Source: Candidatus Brocadiaceae bacterium
Lineage (GTDB): Bacteria; Planctomycetota; Brocadiia; SM23-32
DNA: 10,286 bases
Direction of reading: 5' to 3'
Assembly: GCA_003551785.1 (NCBI GenBank)
Contig: PUNP01000126.1
Span: 1-10,286 of the forward strand
Made by a program: the position numbers and the translations under genes. Within the stretch, counting starts at the first letter, position 1. Each line of letters starts with the position of its first letter. The notes beneath the pieces are model-generated. The model ran no database searches and was not told the origin of the DNA. It saw only the letters and a program-made list of their open reading frames with translations. Shown piece by piece: positions 1 to 5,728 of the stretch.

Positions 1-10
1 AAATGTTATG

Positions 11-865
11 CTATTCTATGGTATGCTCATTCACCAGTTCCAGCATCAGTTCAGAAAGAGCTTCCTCTGTAGGTTCAATTTTGGTATGTTCCTCGGAAAC
101 GAGCTGGACACTATCAATTTTCTTCACTTTTGTTGGTGAGCCGCTTCCGCCGCAGCGTTCGACATCGCAGTTAATATCCTTAATACCCCATTCCTTTATC
201 TCTTTTCCGTTACGTGCCGGCACTGCCTCCTCTCCACGGAGTTCAGCCGAAGTTCTGATATGTCGATAAGCCAGGAGTTTTTTAGCGGCGGGGGGGCGTG
301 GCTCGTTGGCTGACTCAGTTACGGTAAGAAGCACAGGCAGCGGGCAGGTTACAATTTCGTAGCCCATATCGAATCCTCTTTTTGCATTGATATGGCTTCC
401 GTCCAGTTCGACAATCTCTTCAGTATAGGTAATTTGCGGAATATCGATCTTATCGGCTAACTGCGGTCCAATCTGGGCCGTATCTCCGTCAATAGCCTGG
501 CGGCCACACATGACAATGTCAGGAGCCGGCAATTGAGAAATGCCGCAACTGAGGATATAGCTTGTAGCTAAAGTATCAGAGGCGGCAAACTTCCGGTCTG
601 TCAGCAGCACCACATCATCGGCCCCTCTGTATAAAGTTTTCCTCAATGCTTCCGCAGCGGAGGGAGGGCCCATCGTTATAACAGTTACATGTGCATCCCA
701 TTTATCTTTTACGGAAAGCGCTAACTCCAAAGCGTTTAAATCTTCGGGGTTGACAATAGCCGGCAAGGCCGAACGGTTCACCGTTCCGTCTTCCTTCATC
801 GCCTCGCTGGTAAGATTCTCGGTATCAGGCACTTGTTTAATACAGACTATAATATTGTAACTCAC
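11..865 (-). CDS. etfB: Electron transfer flavoprotein beta subunit (EtfB/FixA family)
   Basis: EtfB forms a soluble heterodimer with EtfA and passes electrons between acyl-CoA dehydrogenases or other flavoproteins and downstream acceptors. The 284-residue protein begins with the typical strand and VKQVPDT-like motif (IKQVPDTEN, residues 9-17). It has VNPEDLNALELAL (38-50), MGPPSAAEALR (65-75) and GADDVVLLTDRKFAASDTLATS (81-102). The nucleotide-binding stretch CGRQAIDGDTAQIGPQLAD (120-138) and the family signature LLTVTESANEPRPP (179-192) follow. Length is slightly above the usual 250-265, with the extra residues at the C terminus. The start is GTG, with AAGGAT about ten bases upstream. The stop lies ten bases from the window edge; etfA would be expected just outside, but only ten bases are visible and no start codon is among them. 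The NPxD motif is common in anaerobe-type ETFs, but bifurcating function cannot be told without EtfA. Confidence 0.96.
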   Translation of the reverse strand: MSYNIIVCIKQVPDTENLTSEAMKEDGTVNRSALPAIVNPEDLNALELALSVKDKWDAHVTVITMGPPSAAEALRKTLYRGADDVVLLTDRKFAASDTLATSYILSCGISQLPAPDIVMCGRQAIDGDTAQIGPQLADKIDIPQITYTEEIVELDGSHINAKRGFDMGYEIVTCPLPVLLTVTESANEPRPPAAKKLLAYRHIRTSAELRGEEAVPARNGKEIKEWGIKDINCDVERCGGSGSPTKVKKIDSVQLVSEEHTKIEPTEEALSELMLELVNEHTIE

Positions 866-912
866 TTTTACTTATCCTTAAATGACTGGTATATTTTGAT
901 TATTCTTGTTAC

Positions 913-945
913 TTTAAGTTGAACAGTCCATAATCTTAACTTAAA
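913..945. promoter_or_regulatory. Dyad overlapping the etfB promoter (possible operator)
   Basis: TTTAAGTT at 913-920 and AACTTAAA at 938-945 are perfect 8-base inverted arms with 17 bases between. The right arm overlaps the edge of the predicted -10 box and the spacer; the left arm lies just past the expected start site. This is a plausible regulator-binding geometry. AT-rich arms can also arise by chance. Confidence 0.3.
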
Positions 946-961
946 TGCAGACGGGGGTCAA
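933..961 (-). promoter_or_regulatory. Predicted sigma70-type promoter for etfB
   Basis: On the minus strand a TTGACC -35 box (956-961) and a TAAGAT -10 box (933-938) are separated by exactly 17 bases. They match the consensus at five and four of six positions. Transcription would begin near 925, giving a leader of about 60 bases before the GTG start of etfB. This is a motif match only. Confidence 0.5.
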
Positions 962-1025
962 GTGAATAAAGACCGGTAATATAATCGGGCATTGAGAAGT
1001 AAGTATTCACTGAACCACGTCAAAG

Positions 1026-1270
1026 CATCCCCACCGTGCCCTGTGCCGGTGGAAGTGAAGATTCTCAGCTACAGCCGCTATGAGGGCCACGATCCGCCGT
1101 GAATCCGCCCTGCTCGGCCCTTCCGGCGCTTGCGCAGGCAGCTAAAATAAACGATAAACGACCGTACAAGCGCCGGAAGGGCCGAGCAGGGCGGATTCAC
1201 GGCTACGTTATGTAAAATCGGCACTTAGCAATGAATCTTCATTCCACCGGCACAGGGCACGGTGGGGATG
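1026..1270. repeat. Large nested inverted repeat (MITE/BIME-like), GC-rich
   Basis: Two pairs of inverted arms are nested. The outer arms, 1026-1064 and 1233-1270, match over 38 bases with one extra base (G1055). The inner arms, 1096-1132 and 1167-1203, match perfectly over 37 bases around a 34-base centre. The stretches between inner and outer arms (1065-1095 and 1204-1232) show weak complementarity, and similarity continues outward to about 1008 and 1285. Each outer arm also holds its own short dyad (CCACCG, ten bases, CGGTGG). The arms are much richer in G+C than the surroundings. No protein is encoded across it. It could be a non-autonomous mobile element, a paired REP-type unit or a structured RNA. 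Confidence 0.85.
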
Positions 1271-1294
1271 ACACGGTGTTCACTGAGGATTTAC

Positions 1295-1579
1295 GTTGCT
1301 GGTATGTCGCAGGGTTGTCTTTTTTTACCAGCAACCAACAACCAGAAACAAGCAACTCTGTTCGCGATGATCTTTAATGCCAAAACTTTTTCGATCATTA
1401 AAACATCCGCAAAGTTGAAGGACCGCCTGATTTCTTGCTTTATTGGCAAAAAGTTGCTTATTGCTGGTTGTTAGTTATTGTTAAAAAGACAGTTACGCTT
1501 TTTTAATCAGGCAATTTTTACCTTTTGGTGTTAGCTGGCATTGGTCTGATTCGTTGGCCGTTCACAAGCAACCAGCAAC
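1295..1579. repeat. Scattered ACCAGCAAC motif copies
   Basis: The nonamer ACCAGCAAC occurs exactly at 1327-1335 and 1571-1579 on the plus strand and at 1295-1303 on the minus strand. A near copy sits in the right end of the 176-base element (about 1460-1468, minus). The outermost copies are in opposite orientation and bracket the element, so a larger decayed or composite unit is possible. Apart from these copies the stretch 1492-1575 shows nothing gene-like. Confidence 0.45.
1316..1491. mobile_element. Small element with terminal inverted repeats (MITE-like), full copy
   Basis: The ends 1316-1357 and 1452-1491 are imperfect inverted repeats of about 40 bases. They share TGTCTTTTT, then AACAACCAG, then AAGCAACT when the right end is read on the minus strand. 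The core 1333-1414 recurs inverted at 5618-5702. The core holds a bulged stem, GATG/TTTAATG (1366-1379) against CATTAAA/CATC (1396-1407), which is kept in both copies. No transposase gene is present, and a 70-codon frame across it has no protein-like character. A non-autonomous transposable element is the simplest reading; target-site duplications are not obvious. Confidence 0.6.
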
Positions 1580-1613
1580 AAAAAACGAATTTTCCGCTTG
1601 TCAGGTTAAGCGG
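1576..1613 (-). terminator. Possible intrinsic terminator after the acyltransferase operon
   Basis: Just past the acyltransferase stop, the minus strand has CCGCTT, eight bases, AAGCGG (1613-1594). This is followed by a T-rich tail with six T in a row (1585-1580). The stem is only six pairs and eight bases separate it from the T run, so the call is moderate at best. Confidence 0.4.
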
Positions 1614-1614
1614 T

Positions 1615-2277
1615 TTAAACGCTCCCTTTAACAATACTTGCTGCTTTGTCGTCGAGCTTCAGGGTGGCTTCTCTTAAAATTTTGCAATTTTGGGAACTTG
1701 AATCCCTGCCCACCTTGAGATCGATAGGTTTCCCGAAAATTAATTGGATTTGGGAATAAGGCTTAGGCAAAATTAATTTGTCCCAACTATTGAATACCCA
1801 GCCTTTATTAACAGCAACCCCTAAAGGGATTACAGGTGTTTTAGTTTTCCTGGACAGAAGGATAAAGCCAGGTTGCACTGATTTATTGGGACCTTTAGGG
1901 CCGTCAGGAGTAATTGCGCAACTGACTCCGCTATTTAAATTGTCAATTAACCCCCGCATTACATTCAAACTGTTACGCGTAGTAGAACCTCTTACGGTAT
2001 GCATTCCGAAGCGGTCGATCAGATGTGCCACGTACTCCCCGTCTTTATGTTCACTGACTGGAATACAAACGGGGAGATTACTAAAAAGAGGGAGTAAAGT
2101 TAACAGGTTGCGATGCCAGAAAGTAACGATTGAAGGGTATCTACGCTTATTAATGCCTTTGATTACCCGATCTTTGTCATGAACAGCTACCGACCATGTA
2201 GAAGCCAAGCCAGATAGCATTTTTTCAGCCAGAAACGCCAGGGCACCGAACTGGAGTCTTTTTTGAAGGATAGGCAT
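1615..2277 (-). CDS. DUF374-type lysophospholipid acyltransferase
   Basis: A 220-residue protein of the DUF374 branch of the LPLAT/PlsC-like acyltransferases, thought to act on membrane lipids or lipid A precursors at the inner membrane. Family landmarks occur in order: FWHRNLLTLLP (53-63), PVSEHKDGEYVA (73-84), the invariant-looking VRGSTTRNS (95-103), ITPDGPKGPNKSVQPG (122-137), TKTPVIPLGVAVNKGW (145-160) and NSWDKLILPKPYS (163-175). Length is normal for the family. The ATG start lies three bases after the OmpA-like stop, with no clear ribosome binding site of its own, so translational coupling is likely. It is the last gene of a three-gene minus-strand run. The exact acyl acceptor cannot be told from sequence; in other phyla this family includes enzymes handling lysophospholipids or Kdo-linked lipids. 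Confidence 0.9.
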   Translation of the reverse strand: MPILQKRLQFGALAFLAEKMLSGLASTWSVAVHDKDRVIKGINKRRYPSIVTFWHRNLLTLLPLFSNLPVCIPVSEHKDGEYVAHLIDRFGMHTVRGSTTRNSLNVMRGLIDNLNSGVSCAITPDGPKGPNKSVQPGFILLSRKTKTPVIPLGVAVNKGWVFNSWDKLILPKPYSQIQLIFGKPIDLKVGRDSSSQNCKILREATLKLDDKAASIVKGSV

Positions 2278-2280
2278 TTA

Positions 2281-3048
2281 TCATCGCACGAAATCTTCCA
2301 GAATCCTTTGGATATCATCGTCTTCCGGGGGTAATAAGAGGATTTCCACCCTTCTGTTTTCTTCGACATCCTCTTCGGGATCTGCGGGTTCGACGAGTGG
2401 CTGGTTTGGGCCGTATCCTGTCAGGAAGAGATTTTCTCTCGGGATACCGTTTTCAGACAGGAATCGCATGACCGAATGCGCCCTCATGACTGAAAGGTGA
2501 TGATTGTCGTCCCAGGGCGATACTCTGATAGGCTGGCCGTCAGTATGTCCGTCAATACGAACTAATTGATTTTCATTTTCATTTAATCTGTCCTGCACAT
2601 AAGGAATAACCGTATCTTTAAGGCTGCGTTTAGCACCTTCACGCAGTTCAATCTGGCCCGGATCGAATAATATTTCATTTTCGATAACAATAAAATCGCC
2701 GTCGGCACGCGTTTCAATCCGCATTCCGCTGATATCTCTTACTAAATCCTCCATTTCTTGCAAGTTACGTTCCCGTTCTAACTTTGCTTGCTCCAGGCGT
2801 TCAGCCATTTGGCTTAATTCATGTGCTTGTCTGGAAGCATCATCCAGTTCACTTCCCTTCTCATCCAAATCAGTTTTTAATCTATGTATCTCTGCTTCCG
2901 ATTCAGCCAAAGCACTTTCTTTTTGCTCCAATTGATCTTCCAGGGAACTAATTGTACGCAAGTGCTCTCTGGAAGGCGCACATCCTAAAAACGATATAAT
3001 CGAGATACCTGCTACCAGTGTAAATATTTTTTTGTTAATGGAGTTCAT
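2281..3048 (-). CDS. OmpA-family peptidoglycan-binding lipoprotein
   Basis: The 255-residue precursor has a signal sequence ending in a lipobox-like SFLGC, so C23 would be lipidated. A charged coiled coil runs from about 34 to 105 (heptad-rich, many E, L, R, K). An OmpA/MotB C-terminal domain occupies about 115-240. Within it are ILFDPGQIELREGAK (126-140), RIDGHTDGQPI (164-174), HHLSVMRAHSVMRFL (183-197), GYGPNQPLV (211-219) and ENRRVEI (230-236). D170 of GHTD and R189 of LSxxRA match the family residues that bind diaminopimelate in peptidoglycan. A strong AAGGAG lies about seven bases before the ATG. It should sit in the outer membrane facing the periplasm and hold the wall. The long coiled coil makes it MotB/Pal-like rather than a true Pal. 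It follows the acidic membrane protein by 30 bases and precedes the acyltransferase by three. Confidence 0.93.
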   Translation of the reverse strand: MNSINKKIFTLVAGISIISFLGCAPSREHLRTISSLEDQLEQKESALAESEAEIHRLKTDLDEKGSELDDASRQAHELSQMAERLEQAKLERERNLQEMEDLVRDISGMRIETRADGDFIVIENEILFDPGQIELREGAKRSLKDTVIPYVQDRLNENENQLVRIDGHTDGQPIRVSPWDDNHHLSVMRAHSVMRFLSENGIPRENLFLTGYGPNQPLVEPADPEEDVEENRRVEILLLPPEDDDIQRILEDFVR

Positions 3049-3078
3049 TATCTTGCTCCTTATGGGATTAAAACAAGC

Positions 3079-4227
3079 TTAGTTAAAAAAACGCGTAATA
3101 TTAAAACTTTGGCTCAGAGTAGAAGGTTCACCGGATTGAAGGGTATTTTCCGTAATGTAGACTACGGCTACTAACTGCACCAGAAAAATAACAGCGAGTG
3201 CGATGACGGACCAAAGAGGAAAAGCTGGTTCCGGCAGAGCGAAAGGTTGTTCATAATCGATAATGTCCTCTTCATCAAAATCAGTTCCTTCGTCAGACTC
3301 TTCATCCAGAATTTCCGCCACATCATCATCTTCAAACTCATCGTCTGCAAGTTGTGTTATATCAGAAGTGGGTTGCTCACTGTCCAAAACTTCAGTTTCT
3401 TCATCAAGCTCAGTCATGTCAACGGTAGGGTCTTGCGTATCCGAAGCGTCTTTTTTCAGATTAGCTTCAGCCTCTTTTAGCTCTTGAGCTGACACCTCGT
3501 CGCCGCTATCTTCAATGATATCCGAAAGAATATCTTCCTCACCGCTTTCGAGTTCACTCACATCCACGACTTCGGTGATCATGTCATCGCTTGCTTGATC
3601 ACCTTCATCATCAGCCCCGGCATCGTCATCATCAAGCAGAAAATCGGAGTCGTCAAGGCCGAAATCATCATCGCTGTCCTCATCAGCCGCATCTTGTTTT
3701 TCTTCCTGTATTGGGGATTTCTCATCCGGCTCCTGCTCTTCGACATCCTCTGGTGAAAGATCCGGTTCTTGCTCTTTGTCGCTACCTGGGCTATCTCCAT
3801 CGTCTTCAAGCAGGAAATCAAACTCATCTAAGCCGGATTCTTCCTCCTTACCCTCTGCGTCTTCACTCACCAAGCTATCGACATCTTTGGAATCATCAGA
3901 TTCAGATTCCAAGGTTTCGTCGTCTTCCAAATCAACCAGCGCATCTTCAGTTTCTTCAGAATCACTTTCCTTTTCCTCCATTTCGGAGTCCATCTCAAGG
4001 TCAGCATCAAGGTCAAAGAGAATATCATCGTCGGAAGCATCATCAAACGTGTCGAGGTCGGAATCCGATTGCAGCTTTTCCACTTGAGTTAGAGGAAAGG
4101 CCGGCCCCTCGATTTCGTCAGCGGATTCCGGGGTAAGCTTTTCCTGTTCAATGAGTTCTTCAAGCTCGTCCGTTGTGATTTGCAATTTCTCGAGGACTTG
4201 CTGCTTCGACAAAAACTCTTCCGCCAT
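3079..4227 (-). CDS. Highly acidic single-pass membrane protein with N-terminal helix-turn-helix-like region
   Basis: Not assigned to a known family. The 382 residues fall into three parts. Residues 1-52 resemble a winged-helix/MerR-excisionase-like module (LSKQQVLEKLQITTDELEELIEQEKL, then a short wing and LTQVEKLQ). Residues 53-330 are a low-complexity region dominated by D, E and S. Residues about 338-358 (WSVIALAVIFLVQLVAVVYI) form one transmembrane helix, followed by a 24-residue tail. The acidic part holds repeated short motifs: DDILFDLD (67-74), DEFDFLLEDD (134-143) and DDSDFLLDDD (192-201). A second motif type appears as VDVSEL (221-226), VDMTEL (269-274) and SDITQL (288-293). With no signal peptide, the acidic part should face the cytoplasm. 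The start has a GGAGG seven bases upstream. It opens the operon with the OmpA lipoprotein and acyltransferase. Its role is unknown: a scaffold or a basic-partner binder is possible. Confidence 0.85.
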   Translation of the reverse strand: MAEEFLSKQQVLEKLQITTDELEELIEQEKLTPESADEIEGPAFPLTQVEKLQSDSDLDTFDDASDDDILFDLDADLEMDSEMEEKESDSEETEDALVDLEDDETLESESDDSKDVDSLVSEDAEGKEEESGLDEFDFLLEDDGDSPGSDKEQEPDLSPEDVEEQEPDEKSPIQEEKQDAADEDSDDDFGLDDSDFLLDDDDAGADDEGDQASDDMITEVVDVSELESGEEDILSDIIEDSGDEVSAQELKEAEANLKKDASDTQDPTVDMTELDEETEVLDSEQPTSDITQLADDEFEDDDVAEILDEESDEGTDFDEEDIIDYEQPFALPEPAFPLWSVIALAVIFLVQLVAVVYITENTLQSGEPSTLSQSFNITRFFN

Positions 4228-4342
4228 CTCCCTACCTCCGATAATATATAAAAGTTAGAACATATGCTGAAAATGATGCCTCAACAGTTTCATTGATTCG
4301 TACATGGAGTAATTAACAGGTAGTCCAGGCAACTGAATTTAT

Positions 4343-4372
4343 ATCATAACAAATAAAACGTCAAAAAGTCAA
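4343..4372 (-). promoter_or_regulatory. Predicted sigma70-type promoter for the acidic protein/OmpA/acyltransferase operon
   Basis: On the minus strand TTGACT (4367-4372) and TATGAT (4343-4348) each match the consensus at five of six positions, with an 18-base spacer. Transcription would start near 4336 and leave an untranslated leader of about 109 bases before the ATG at 4227. The site begins about 32 bases past the hisI stop. I see no hairpin plus T-run between the two, so read-through from hisI is possible. Confidence 0.55.
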
Positions 4373-4404
4373 GGTACCTATTTAAGAATAGACAAATGAA
4401 AAGA

Positions 4405-4785
4405 TCAGTAGACCTCTTCGGGATCAAAAAGCTGCTCTCCCTCTATTTCTATTTTATCATCTGAAGGGTTATACCTTTCAAAATAACAAGTAAAAAAACC
4501 TTTATGGCAAGCCGCAACGTTTTGTTTTACCAGAAAAAGGAGAGAGTTCCCAGCACAGTCAACTCTAATTTCTTTTATTTCCTGAGTATGCCCGCTCGTT
4601 TCACCCTTTTGCATGAGTTTGCCTTTAGAACGTCTGTAAAGGTGAACAGTTCCTGACTCAACACTTTTGATCAGTGCCTCTTCATTGAGGTAGCAGAGTG
4701 TTAAAGGCAGGTTCGTTTCGCAGTCAGCAATAATAGTCGGGATAAGCCCATCTTTAAAATTAAGTTTCTCTAGTAGATTTTTCAT
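4405..4785 (-). CDS. hisI: Phosphoribosyl-AMP cyclohydrolase, divergent
   Basis: HisI opens the purine ring of phosphoribosyl-AMP in step three of histidine synthesis. The 126-residue protein has the family layout: NFKDGLIPTIIAD (9-21), a CYLNEEAL motif, KGETSGHTQEI, VDCAGNSLLFLV and AACHKGFFTCYF. The three zinc-ligand cysteines are in place with correct spacing (16 and 7 residues apart). However, the usual DCDxD metal motif reads DCAGN, so two of three aspartates are replaced, and the usual LWxKGE reads LMQKGE. Both are non-standard, so full activity is uncertain. An in-frame ATG at 4845 would add 20 residues. I reject it because it lies inside the predicted -10 box and the family normally begins near the chosen Met. 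No Shine-Dalgarno is visible before the chosen start. No other his gene is in the window. Confidence 0.87.
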   Translation of the reverse strand: MKNLLEKLNFKDGLIPTIIADCETNLPLTLCYLNEEALIKSVESGTVHLYRRSKGKLMQKGETSGHTQEIKEIRVDCAGNSLLFLVKQNVAACHKGFFTCYFERYNPSDDKIEIEGEQLFDPEEVY

Positions 4786-4843
4786 CGGTAAACAAAAATA
4801 TTCACATTTTGAGGAATAATATATTGAAACATAATGTACAATC

Positions 4844-4872
4844 ATTATTATCGAAATCAGCTTTCATGTCAA
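4844..4872 (-). promoter_or_regulatory. Predicted sigma70-type promoter for hisI
   Basis: A perfect TTGACA -35 box (4867-4872, minus strand) and AATAAT (4844-4849, five of six) stand 17 bases apart. The expected start site is near 4837, leaving about 50 bases of leader before the ATG at 4785. The -10 box overlaps the upstream in-frame ATG (4843-4845), which supports the shorter hisI start. Confidence 0.6.
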
Positions 4873-4895
4873 TTAAAGATGCTCAGTTTTAATTT

Positions 4896-4907
4896 GCATT
4901 TAAATGC
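4896..4907. promoter_or_regulatory. Perfect 12-base palindrome between divergent hisI and HNH genes
   Basis: GCATTTAAATGC is a perfect palindrome, 24 bases upstream of the hisI -35 box and 47 bases before the HNH start codon. It is a possible operator for either gene, but a short AT-rich palindrome may occur by chance. Confidence 0.25.
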
Positions 4908-4954
4908 TGATATAGGTTATCCTGAAATAAATAGATTTTTGGGGTACTAAAAAT

Positions 4955-5584
4955 ATGTCTACCCATGCATTAAATTCCAGCGTTTTGGTATTGAATTCTT
5001 CACTCGTAGCTGTTGATTTAGCGACGGTGAAACATGCTTTTTGTCTGCTTTTCAAAGCCGTAGCGGAGGTCGTTGATGTTAATGACGGTTCATATGAGTT
5101 CCACGGTTTTGAGAGCTGGCGGGAGGTCAGTGAATTTAAGTGTGAGCACGGTCTGGATGATGACGATTCAGAATGGATCAGCACTGTAAATTATGATATC
5201 GAAGTGCCCAGAGTGATAAGACTTCTGACATACAACCGTTATCCTGATAATAATGTTTCACTGAATAGACGCAATCTGTTTGCTCGTGATGAAAACAAAT
5301 GTCAATATTGCGGGGTCAAGTATCCCATGTCGGAATTGAGTATTGATCATGTCGTTCCACGTGCTCAAGGCGGACAAACTACCTGGGATAATGTAGTTTG
5401 TGCCTGTACAAGTTGTAACAGGCGAAAAGGAAGCCATACTCCTAAAGGTGCAGGCATGAAACTGATAAGGCGCCCTGGCGCACCTATAAGAAATCCTCAA
5501 ATCAAGTTAAAGATCAGGCGGAAAAAGTATTATTCCTGGAAACATTTTCTTGATGATGCTTATTGGTCCGTAGCTTTAGAATAA
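4955..5584 (+). CDS. HNH endonuclease family protein (COG1403/McrA-like)
   Basis: A 209-residue protein of the widespread HNH group that opens with a VLVLNSS-type strand (10-16 here) and an FKAVAEVVD helix (33-41), both commonly conserved in this group. The nuclease domain spans about 104-160: Cys pair C116-x2-C119, the catalytic SIDHVVPRAQGG (129-140, with D131 and H132), WDNVVCACTSCNRRKG (144-159, with N146, the second Cys pair C151/C154 and N155). The two Cys pairs form a structural zinc site and the third HNH position is Asn, a usual variant. The tail (160-209) is basic (KLKIRRKKYYSW). It is intact and stands alone, divergent from hisI. Only a weak GGGG lies about ten bases before the ATG. 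No methylase or other restriction partner is nearby, so a housekeeping DNA-processing role is as likely as defence; the substrate is unknown. Confidence 0.9.
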   Translation: MSTHALNSSVLVLNSSLVAVDLATVKHAFCLLFKAVAEVVDVNDGSYEFHGFESWREVSEFKCEHGLDDDDSEWISTVNYDIEVPRVIRLLTYNRYPDNNVSLNRRNLFARDENKCQYCGVKYPMSELSIDHVVPRAQGGQTTWDNVVCACTSCNRRKGSHTPKGAGMKLIRRPGAPIRNPQIKLKIRRKKYYSWKHFLDDAYWSVALE

Positions 5585-5617
5585 TTTTTTTAATTGTGAT
5601 TTACGGTGATTCTTACG

Positions 5618-5702
5618 CTTTGCGGATGTTTTAATGATCAAAAAGGGGATGGCATTAAATAACATCGCGAACAAAGTTGCTTTTTTCTGGTTGCCGTTGG
5701 TT
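5618..5702 (-). mobile_element. Second, inverted and truncated copy of the MITE-like element
   Basis: Read on the minus strand, this 85-base block aligns with 1333-1414 with only scattered changes. It shares AACCAAC, AACCAGAAA, AAGCAACT-like and GTTCGCGATG, then TTTAATGCC, GATCATTAAAACATCCGC and AAAG. The bulged internal stem is kept. The outer end (TGTCTTTTT part) and the whole right half, including the second terminal repeat, are missing. It fills most of the 126-base gap between the HNH gene and the lipoprotein gene, and ends eight bases before the first possible ATG of the latter. Confidence 0.75.
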
Positions 5703-5728
5703 TCTGAAATATGCAGGATAACACACCC

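Noticed and set aside
1026..1270. CRISPR array or tRNA/rRNA gene in the long gene-free stretch
   Set aside because: The repeats are inverted and nested, not direct with regular spacers, and no cloverleaf or rRNA-like sequence is visible.
1262..1474. 70-codon plus-strand frame across the inverted repeat and MITE-like element
   Set aside because: It runs through terminal repeats and a hairpin core, has no ribosome binding site, and its sequence is explained by the repeat structure.
3591..4136. 181-codon plus-strand frame rich in His, Arg and Pro, plus several Ser-rich frames (3263-3487, 3776-4087) opposite the acidic gene
   Set aside because: They are antisense readings of D/E/S codon runs in the acidic protein; the composition is an artefact of those repeats.
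4955..5584. HNH gene as part of a restriction or defence system
   Set aside because: No methylase, specificity subunit or other defence gene is adjacent, and this HNH subgroup is common as a stand-alone gene.
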